Positions 56,167-64,000 of a stretch of DNA of 64,000 nt are shown piece by piece. Source of the stretch: Gymnopus androsaceus JB14 (lineage: Eukaryota > Basidiomycota > Agaricomycetes > Agaricales > Omphalotaceae); contig ML769438.1 of NCBI GenBank assembly GCA_009733575.1, positions 186,001 to 250,000 of the forward strand, read 5' to 3'. A model generated the notes under the pieces. The model saw only the letters and a list, made by a program, of their open reading frames with translations. It was not told the DNA's origin and did no database searches. Position 1 is the first letter of the stretch. Every line of letters starts with the position of its first letter. The position numbers and the translations under genes were made by a program.

Positions 56167-59100
56167 TAAGAATCGGCAGGACCGGGTTTGTTCGGATACC
56201 GAGTATGATAAGCCGGAAGTAATTCATCTGCTGACAGCTCGTCGGCTGCTATCCATGAAAACTCTTTGTCTGTTCCTTCGTAACCTCGCCACCGGATGTA
56301 GTACCGAAGCGGGCATTGTTTGTATCGTTGGTCATATTTCGAGTCCAGTATCTCGGTGACTTCGAATTCGGTTTCACCATCAACCTCTACCGGCGGTGGC
56401 GGTGGTTGAACTCGGTTTGGAATGGAGTTGGGAATACTTGGTTCAAGTTGCGAGACATGGAAGACCAGATGGATTCGGGATAGATATTGAGGAAGCTGGA
56501 GTTTATAGGATAGGGAGCCGGGTCGGCCGATGACCTTGAATGGGCCTAGATATTTCTCGGAAAACTTCTTTGTTGGCCGGGTAGATTTGATGTGCTTCGC
56601 GAGAATGAAGACGTCGGAGCTGATCGGAAACTCGGGGTGTGGAATGCGAGACTTATCGGCTTGTTCTTTATAACGATCCTGTGCGTTTTTGATTTTGGTA
56701 CAGAGGTAGGAATGGAGCTCATCAAGATTTACTGCGAAGTCACGGGCTCGGTCGGAACGGATATCAATTTCGGGTCAAACAGTGATGTTCGGATGATAAC
56801 CCTTATTGGCGAAGAATGGAGAAATACCGGTCGAGGCGTTCGGCGCATTATTGTAGGCAAATTCGGCAAGTGGGAGGATCTCGTCCCAGTTGTCCTGTTG
56901 ATAGGAAGTGTAGATTTGAATATATTGCTCTAGCGTCTGATTGACTTGTTCGGTTTGACCGTCGCCTTCAGGGTGATAACTGGAAGTAAAATGTAACTCC
57001 ATAGAGAGAGCTTGGCCAAGAGCGCGGAAAAAGGCCGAGACGAATTCGGAACCTCGATCGGAGGTTACGTGGCTCGGAACTCCGTGTTTAGAGAAAACAT
57101 GTAGGACAAAAAGAACAGCAAGCTGCTCGGAGGTGATTGATGTATGACAAGGGATGAAGATACCTTGTTTTGAGGATCGGTCCACAATGACCAGTATCGA
57201 GAAATAACCGTTGGAGTTCGGTAACTCTTCGATGAAGTCCATGGAAATAGAATCCCATGGCCGAAGCGGAACCGGAAGTGGTTTGAGCAGACCATATGGT
57301 CGGTGCCGGCGAGACTTATTACGACCGCAGGTTGTGCAGGAACTTATGTAGTCGCGAACAAAGTCTCGGACTTTCGGCCAGGTGTACTCTCGTCGAATAG
57401 ACTCAAGTGTTCGGTTCTGACCGAAATGACCGGAGAGCGGGTGGTCATGGAAATATCGGAGGACTTGAAGTCGAAGGTCTCCGCCATTAGGTAAGTAAAT
57501 TTGGCTATCCAGTCGGAGTAGACCGTCAGAGCCGAGAGACCAGCGAGGTTTGGACGGATCAGCGGCGGCTTCTAAGCCGGCAGCTGCTTCCGCATCCAAA
57601 GGAAGAGAGAGTCGGATGGCATTATGGAGTGCCTCAATATCCATGACAATTGATGCTCGGAGTATCGGACCTTCGAGGAAGGTTGCTCGAAGTGATGTGG
57701 TTAGTTGTTCGTTTGTGAAGATTGGTCGGAAATTCTGTGGATTGACTTGCGCGTAGCCGATATCCCCCTCTTTCGGGTAGACGTCCCATCGTCTAGTCAT
57801 AGCGTTGGGTTTTTCACCGAGCTTACCGGGACGGAACCGGATCACCATGTTGAAGGTGTGGAGGTATTCGGACCATCGGACCTGTCGTCGGGTCAATATT
57901 TTCGTAGTTGAGAAATACTCAAGATTCTTGTGGTCGGTTACCACATCGATCGGTTCACCGGAGCCTTCGAGGTAATGCCGCCAGCTCTGGAACGCCTCGA
58001 AAATGGCGAGGAGCTCTTTGTCATGAGTGTCGTAGTTGAGCTCTGCCGCTTGGAGCGTTCGGGATAAGAACGCTACCGGGTGAATTTGACCGTCATCGAG
58101 GAGTACAGAAAGGATTGCCGCGACGGCGTAGTCCGATGCATCGGTTTCTACGATAAGGGGTCGGTTTGGTTCCCAATGTGCAAGGATCGGTGCGTGTGTG
58201 AAGGCGTACTTCAAGTTGTCAAACGCTGCTTGACAATCGGCCGACCATAACCAGTTGATACCTTTTCGGGTGAGATGGTTTAGTGGAAGGACGATTTTAG
58301 AATAATTATAAATAAAACGGCGATAGAAATTAGCAAAACCGAGGAAGGATTGGATGTCCCTGACTTTCCGAGGAGTTGGCCAGTCAGTTATTGCTTGTAC
58401 CTTGTTGGCGGCCATCGTCAACCCAGCCGGCGACATGATGTAACCGAGATATTCCACTGTATCGACCGACCATTCGCACTTCTTTGCATTAGCGAAGAGT
58501 TTGTTCTTCCGGAGCCGCCGGAGGACTTCTCGAACGTGTTCCTCATGTTGCTCGGGGTTATCCGAGTAGATCAGGATATCGTCGAGATAGACAATGATGT
58601 TGACATCAATCATGTCCGCTAGGACTTCATTGATGAATCGTTGCCATGCGGCCGGAGCGTTTGTGAGACCAAAGGGCATGACGTTCCATTCGTAGGAACC
58701 CCATCGGGTGCGGAATGTTGTCTTCCACTCGTCACCTTTGTTGATTCGGACGAGATGGTAAGCATGTTTAAGGTTGATTTTGGTGTATATCCGGGCTTTT
58801 TGTGGAGCATCCAAAAGGTCGGATATGAGCGGCAGCGGATATCTGTCTTTTTTCGTAATTCTGTTAAGACCTCGGAAATCGACACAAAGCCAAAGGGAGC
58901 CATCTTTCTTCGGTGTGAAGAGAACCAGTGCTCCGTGAGGTGAATTCGATACAGAAATGAATCCAGTTTTGAGATGCTCATCAAGAAAATCTCGGAGAGC
59001 CTGCTGCTCACGAGGGGAGAGTGGAATGATTCGACCGAGAGGCGGGGAACTGCCTTCTTCTAGTTCAATCTTGAGATCATAAGGTCAGTGCTCTGAAAGC

Positions 59101-60010
59101 ACATTGGCTTGTACTTCGTCGAAGACATCGGCGAAGTCCTGATATTGTGCCGGGATGTCGGTACGCGGTGGTGATGCAGTTGCCGCAGATCGGCCGGATA
59201 CTTCAAGTGATACGGCGTGTATCAGAAACAGTTCGGAACTCGTTTCTTTGAGAATGCGGGAAAATGCAGCAGCACATACAAAAGCGATGTCAAGGTCCGG
59301 GTACTCAGTTTTGGCCGCTCGTTGATGGACCAAAGGATAGGTGTAGATGGGTTCAAAAGGAAAGCGCTCGGATAGAGGCCGAGGCTTTGAGATGCGAGCA
59401 CGGTTACCGCAAGGCGTACCGTAAACAGGAGAAACCGTTGGGGTCGGAGAATCCGGAGGGATTTCGGACCGAGAGGATTCTGAGCGGTCGACGCGACCGG
59501 TCGGAAAAGACGTCTGAGGGATAGAGTCAAGCTGCTCGGTGTGTCGGAATGTTATAGTTTTTGATGCCCAGTCAATCAACGGATTGTAGCGGGTCAAGAA
59601 ACTGAATCCTAAAACAGCTTTGCATGATGAGTCTAAAGGAGTAACATAAAATGTTAAGGGGAAAAGCTCGCCGGATGGAAACCGGACATCGAGAGATGCC
59701 GTTTCTGAGATTGCACTAGGTGCAAGTGAACCATCAAACAACCGAAGGTTGATCGGAGTGATTTTTGTAGTCGGTATATCATTTAAAGCAACGTAAGATC
59801 TATCTAAGACATTGTCCGTAGAACCGGAATCGAGTAGAGTGGAAAAGCTAAGTACAACCGCAGTTTCAGCTGATTTGTTTATGGCTAGAAACTCGGTAAT
59901 GAGATTGAAACGGAAGGATCGATCGAGATCGGAAAGAGCGGACGCGTTGAGAGTTACTTCCCCAGATTGAGTACGAACGTAGTCAACGCAACTCCTGCTT
60001 CGTACCGGGG
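56167..60010 (-). pseudogene. Gypsy Pol (protease, RT, RNase H, integrase, chromodomain) with two TGA codons
   Basis: One reading frame on minus. Protease active site LLDSGSTDN near 59830; an in-frame TGA at 59085-59087 within VLSEH-PYDLKIELEEG, where Arg is expected; then RT with LCVDFRGLNRITKKDRYPLP and catalytic YLDD near 58580; RNase H with VETDASDYAVAAIL near 58150; integrase zinc motif (HPLSGHFGQN then CTTCGRNK) near 57370-57420 and catalytic core (MDFIEELP, SDRGSEFVS, HPEGDGQTEQVN) to 56950; a second TGA at 56775 in ITV-PEID; then a C-terminal region with a chromodomain (YYIRWRGYEGTDKEFSW) near 56250-56310, ending at about 56167. Both stops fit CGA to TGA changes. Otherwise complete; defective in this copy. 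Confidence 0.93.
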
Positions 60011-60139
60011 TACAGGAGCCGCGGACTAATTTTCCGGAACCTCGGCTACCGCCGGAAGTTCAGGCCCCTGGGTTACAGAAGCGCGGCCGCGCGGTTGAGA
60101 CCGCTGTTTGGCTTTCGAACCGTACAATCATCCAACTTA

Positions 60140-61843
60140 TGCTTACCACCACAAAATGTACACAGGTTAAACTTTCGGCGCCTTTCCAGTTCCTCCGGCT
60201 TGAGTTTGACCAGTCAGGGGCCGAGATGTTTAGCGTGGGGCTTGGGTGGTGACGAACTGGAGGTACTAGCCGAAAGAACCGGAAGAATTACCGGAGCCAC
60301 TATTACCTTTCCAGTTTTTATTGTTCTTCTTACCGGACTTTTGTTGACCGGTGGATTGTGAAGACGAAGCCGTGTTGGTTGATGTAGAAACTGAGACCGT
60401 AGTAGAGGAGCCGGTGCTATTACCCTTCTTTCCGGAGGTAGAACTCCTGTTAGAATTTCGGGCACTCTCCCGTTTCTTCTCCTCTTCACGGCGCCAGTAC
60501 TGGTTATCGATCTGAAGAACCGTTTGTCGAAACGCGGTTAGATCCCGCGGTGTTGGCATGTGAACGAGTTCGTCCTTGATACGACCAGCAAGGCCGCGAT
60601 GATATGCCCATTTAAGAGCGGATACGTCAGTCGTGCTGCAAGGTGACGGATGTATATCGGACCGTTCGTTTCTTATTGGAAGACGAGTCTCGGCTAAGGG
60701 TGTTGAACTGGATGTTATATTTCCGGACCGGTTCGTTTTCCTTCATTTGGAGAAGACCGAGTCTCTCCTCGGCGTCCCCTTGAGCGTCGTAAAGACCGAA
60801 GTTGTCTTGGAGCTCACTAATGAGGGCTGAGAACGATTGTGTCCATGCGGGCATCACATTAAGGTCCGGGTCTAAAATGTCGGGTTCGAACCATTCCCGA
60901 GCCGCACCACCGAGATAAGAAAGTGTATAACTGATTTTCCGTTGTTCGGTGAAATAGTTCGGTCGGTCAAGGAAAACAAGCGATAAGGAGACAAGGAACA
61001 TTTTAAGTTTCTTGGGATCGGATCCATTGAAAACATCTGGATCCTTGACCTTGTTTTTACCGGCATCGCCAGTATCTCCTCGCATGTTGCCTAGAACCTG
61101 GCCGAGAGTGTCCAAAGATCCTGTAAAATTTTGGAACAATGCAAGGAGTTGTTGTGGAGTGGGTTCCGTAGGTACCGGTCCCGCAGCTCCTCCAGCAGGA
61201 GGGCCACCAGGAGGACCACCAGGAGGGCCGCCAGGAGGACCACCAGGAGGACCGCCAGGAGGGCCGCCAGTAGGACGGTCTCCGGACGGATTGGTTCTAT
61301 CTGGATCCTCACCTCCACCGTTACCATCATTGGGGTTTGGATTATCACCGGATTGTTCTGCAAACGGATCTTCGTCTCCTCGACCACTTGCCCTAGATGA
61401 TCTACGTGTCTGGGAGCGGCCTCGGGAGACTTGGGATTGAGAGCGACTAGCATCTCTGGAATTGGTTGGGACGGCAGTAGCTCTTCGCCAAGCACCAGCC
61501 GTCAGGAATGTTGGAGATTGTGGAACTTCTTCCGGGTCTACTACCATCGGTATAGCAGTTCGATCTCTGACCGGTGTACGTACCGTAAATTCGTTACCCT
61601 CATCGTCATAAAGGGTTTTAAAAATGAATTGTGTAGCTCCGCTGTCGGTATCCGTTGTTATCGTAGGAGGGACCGGAGCAGCAGAACTTGGACCGAAAGC
61701 TGTAATATGTCGGCGGGCAGTACTGAGTGCTGAAATAGATTCCGCATATGGAGCGAATGCAGATGCGTTCGTTGCGAACACATTTTGGATTGGTGCCGGT
61801 GTGGGGTTTACGGCTCCTTGGCTACGAAGTGTACGTTTTGGAG
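60140..61843 (-). pseudogene. Gypsy Gag with zinc knuckle, frameshifted
   Basis: Starts MAPKRTLRSQGAV at 61843, about 50 bp inside the 5' LTR. Residues to about 180 are Ser/Thr/Arg-rich, then a run of GGPP repeats (61190-61290), then the capsid-like region (DPKKLKMFLVSLSLVF, LGGAAREWFEPDI, LKxN/FxLYDAQGDAEERL). After FNTLS near 60680 the frame shifts; the C-terminal part reads DVSALKWAYHRGLAGRIKDE and MPTPRDLTAFRQTVLQIDNQ. A second shift near 60260 leads to a CCHC knuckle, NLCTFCGGKHKLDDC (C-x2-C-x3-H-x4-C), at about 60130-60180. The first shift might be partly programmed, but two shifts in one copy are more likely decay. Confidence 0.85.
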
Positions 61844-61892
61844 CCATAGGAATTGGTAAAAAATGGCGTAACAAGATTTAGTTTAAATATAC

Positions 61893-62502
61893 TGTTAGGA
61901 CCGTGCTACCGGAGGGGAGCCGGGCCTGAAAGAAGTCAAGCCGGGTCGGACCGAAGTATAAACCGAAGCAACCGAAGTAGTTGCCGACCGGAGACACGAG
62001 AAGGAAGCGGACCGCGGACCGTCTATTAGGACGGGCCCTCACTATGCCGAATGGTCCTGTAGGAAATGGAAGCAACGACACCAAAGGTCGTCGGTAAGAA
62101 TGTCCGAGATGGACTTGACGACGCCGAAGGTCGTCGGTGAGTAAAGGATCAAGGCCGGAAGGCGTTGAGTCGAGTATAGGGTTAATCCAAGTCGATATTT
62201 AAACTAAAGACTACTATAGAAGATGAGTCGGCTTATATACGGTAGTCCTTATTGTTAAATAAAGATAATAGCTTCCCGTACAATATAGGTCGGCCGGGAA
62301 GGAGAATAATAAGTAATTGTCTTTCAGTTAGAGTAATTGTTAAACGTGAGAATGAATGGGAAACAATAAGAAACGGACCGAAAGGGACCGAGGTGACCGG
62401 CCCGACCGGCTCGGTCACTTAGAAGAAAATATCCGATATAAGTACAGAGGAATCTCGGTCGTCTCGGTAAGTGTACTGGCCGTAGCTGGCATGGTCGTAA
62501 CA
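61893..62502 (-). repeat. Gypsy 5' LTR
   Basis: 610 bp, partner of 54089-54698; it carries the promoter for the minus-strand genomic transcript. Confidence 0.93.
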
Positions 62503-63085
62503 ATTCCACAGAATAGTATATTTTCTAGTTCACGGAATCTATGGACTAGTATATCTACTAGTTCATGGATTGCATGGACTAGTACATTTATTAGTTCATG
62601 GATTTCATGGAGTAGTATATTCATTAGTTCATGGAATCCATGGACTATTAAATGTACTAGTTCATGGATTCCATGGAGTAGTATATTCATTAGTTCATGG
62701 AATCCATTGACTAGTAAATGTACTAGTTCATGGATTCCATGAACTAGTACATTTAGCAGCTCATGGAATCCATGGAATACTATACCATATACCTTTAAAA
62801 GTGATGTACAGGCTGCAAACCCATCCTATTAATATTTTCATGATTTTTCATGATTTTTTCACCAATTATAGCACCTAATGCCCGACGTTTTTTAATGTGA
62901 CACATATCACACTGTCACACTATATATACAGTACACCTTATCCCTAGGTCTCCTTCTGGAATCCATCCTCATAGTAATGACCAGTTTTATCAATGGTATG
63001 TGTGACAGTGTCCCATGAGTGCTGATGGGATCAGCAGAGGTAGGTTGTTGGGTATAGATGAGAAAGTCATTACTATGGAAAAATC
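62503..63085. mobile_element. Right arm of the long inverted-repeat element, with a ~28 bp tandem repeat
   Basis: Begins with the second ATTCC target duplication. 62510-62770 is a tandem array of about 28 bp units made from TAGTTCATGGAATCCATGGA and CTAGTATAT/ACATT. From 62790 to 63085 the sequence is the reverse complement of 52870-53200 (GTGATGTACAGGCTGCAAAC, TTCATGATTTTTCATGATTT, GGAATCCATCCTCATAGTAA). Confidence 0.8.
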
Positions 63086-64000
63086 TATTGGGAAACCCCC
63101 TTTCTAAGAGAAACCCCCCCTCCGAGAAACCCTGACTATTGAGGAACCCGGGTGCTGGCTCGGCTTAGTAACACCATCCCAGCCGGTGGTCTCCAATGAA
63201 CTCCAACGATTGTGACAGTCTCCACCTTGAATGGCCCTTAACTACTTTTTTGATCTTTGAACTAATGCTAATTTCTGTTGCCGCCCCTCAAACCTTTGTA
63301 GCCAAATCAAGGTAGCGAACTGGTAGAATTGAATCCAAAGGTGTGTTTCAGTGTTCTTCTACTTAATGTTGTCCTAATGAAAGTAAGCAAGCTCTTTCAA
63401 ATCTCAATGTCTTGCACTCTCTCTGCGCCATGTCTTCCTGCATTACATCTTCCGCATACGTATAGGCTGCCAAGCCCCTCTATGGCCAGGCACAGTTAGC
63501 ATCATTAGGCATTGCTCAGATTTCGAATTTGAGTTACTGGGTATTGCTGCGCATGCTGTATGTATCACCTCTAGCAAGGAATTCCATTCCACATTCAATT
63601 GGCTTTATAACTACATGAGATGCAAATACATTATCATTTACCATGAAGCACAAGACAATGAGCATGCATATCTCCCGCACTCCATGTTTTTGTCAACTCC
63701 CTCAGGTATGATGTATTGCATGCCCGAATTGCCTTTTCTTGCACCTCCACCCTGTATTTGCAGCGCGCGCGCAACTGCGAGTTGTGGTGCTGGACAACTG
63801 ATCAAAGCTGGATTGTGCAGTTGTGAATCCGAACGTTGGAGGTCTTGAGCTTTCTATTAAAAAGCTCGAAATCTATTAAAATAGTGGTTTTTCTTTCAAG
63901 TCTACACACGGGCGCTTCTCAGTGGGCGCCTGTTTCGGCCGGTCATCAGAGAAACCCTCAAGTCACTTTGTCGAGAGGGTTTCCCGAGGAACCCGGGGTT
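63086..64000. other. Terminal stretch, possible GGGAAACCC-type element cut by the window end
   Basis: GGGAAACCCCCTTTCTAAGA with GAAACCCCCCCTCCGAGAAA and GAGGAACCCGGGTGC (about 63090-63155) resembles GAGAAACCCTCAAG, GAGGGTTTCCCGAGG and AACCCGGGGTT at 63945-64000. The similarity suggests one element with repeated GAGAAACCC motifs at both ends. No convincing gene lies between; ORFs near 63615-63848 match no family I know. Confidence 0.4.

Larger units (their letters stand above)
54089..62502 (-). mobile_element. Chromodomain Gypsy (Ty3) LTR retrotransposon with antisense gene
   Basis: An 8414 bp element with 610 bp LTRs (54089-54698 and 61893-62502, TG...CA ends) flanked by the target duplication ATTCC (54084-54088, 62503-62507). 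It reads right to left: Gag, zinc knuckle, protease, reverse transcriptase, RNase H, integrase, chromodomain. A polypurine stretch (AAGAGGGGGAT on minus) lies just inside the left LTR. An extra gene runs on the plus strand between integrase and that LTR. Two in-frame TGA codons in Pol and frameshifts in Gag make this copy defective. I did not identify a tRNA primer site. Confidence 0.95.

Noticed and set aside
61012..61440. Plus-strand ORF of 142 codons with GGPPGG repeats
   Set aside because: It is the mirror of the GGPP repeat region in Gag on the minus strand; Gag continues coherently on both sides, the plus frame does not.
1..64000. tRNA or rRNA genes
   Set aside because: No cloverleaf with a proper T-arm and no rRNA motif was recognised by eye; a dedicated covariance search would be decisive.

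Overview
The window looks like a transposon-rich stretch of nuclear DNA from a filamentous basidiomycete of the Agaricomycetes. The evidence is a dense set of 48-70 nt introns, several 14-21 nt micro-exons, a basidiomycete-type sesquiterpene synthase, two 12-exon cytochrome P450 genes, a DUF6534-like membrane protein, and TE families typical of these fungi (Copia, chromodomain Gypsy, hAT, PIF/Harbinger, Tc1/mariner, Helitron, many MITEs). I cannot name the species.

Host genes are few. 1-597 is the 3' end of a DUF6534-like gene. 10404-12654 (minus) is a complete P450 (515 aa). 21412-22905 (plus) is a complete sesquiterpene synthase (about 346 aa) with intact DDxxD, NSE and RY motifs. 49481-51601 (plus) is a second complete P450 (506 aa). 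A copy of the terpene synthase upstream region plus its first codons lies at 47565-48342, 1.1 kb before the second P450. These parts suggest a sesquiterpene locus pulled apart by transposons.

The rest is mobile DNA. 5.1-8.2 kb holds a dead Copia element (minus) broken by a 679 bp element with about 230 bp inverted repeats. 15.7-19.4 kb holds plus-strand Copia remnants interrupted by a PIF/Harbinger remnant. 23.9-26.8 kb has a decayed low-complexity gene, a Helitron Rep fragment and a peptidase-like fragment split by a MITE. 27.2 kb has telomere-like repeats. 28695-32226 is an apparently intact 3.5 kb Tc1/mariner element with identical 87 bp inverted repeats, TA duplications, a DD34E transposase and, unusually, a second convergent gene for a 544 aa AT-hook protein. 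32.3-46.8 kb is a near-identical duplication with one inverted inner segment around a hAT remnant and an 873 N gap; it may be partly an assembly artefact. 43.6-44.5 and 52.0-52.9 kb carry a repeat family with a 50 bp satellite. 54089-62502 is a chromodomain Gypsy retrotransposon (610 bp LTRs, target duplication ATTCC) that has inserted into a large inverted-repeat element and carries an antisense gene for a coiled-coil, Zn2Cys6-like protein.

All exon boundaries were read by eye from splice consensus plus reading-frame closure; the two P450s, the terpene synthase, both mariner genes and the Gypsy antisense gene each sum to a clean open frame. Family names rest on recognised motifs, not on searches. 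No tRNA or rRNA gene was recognised.
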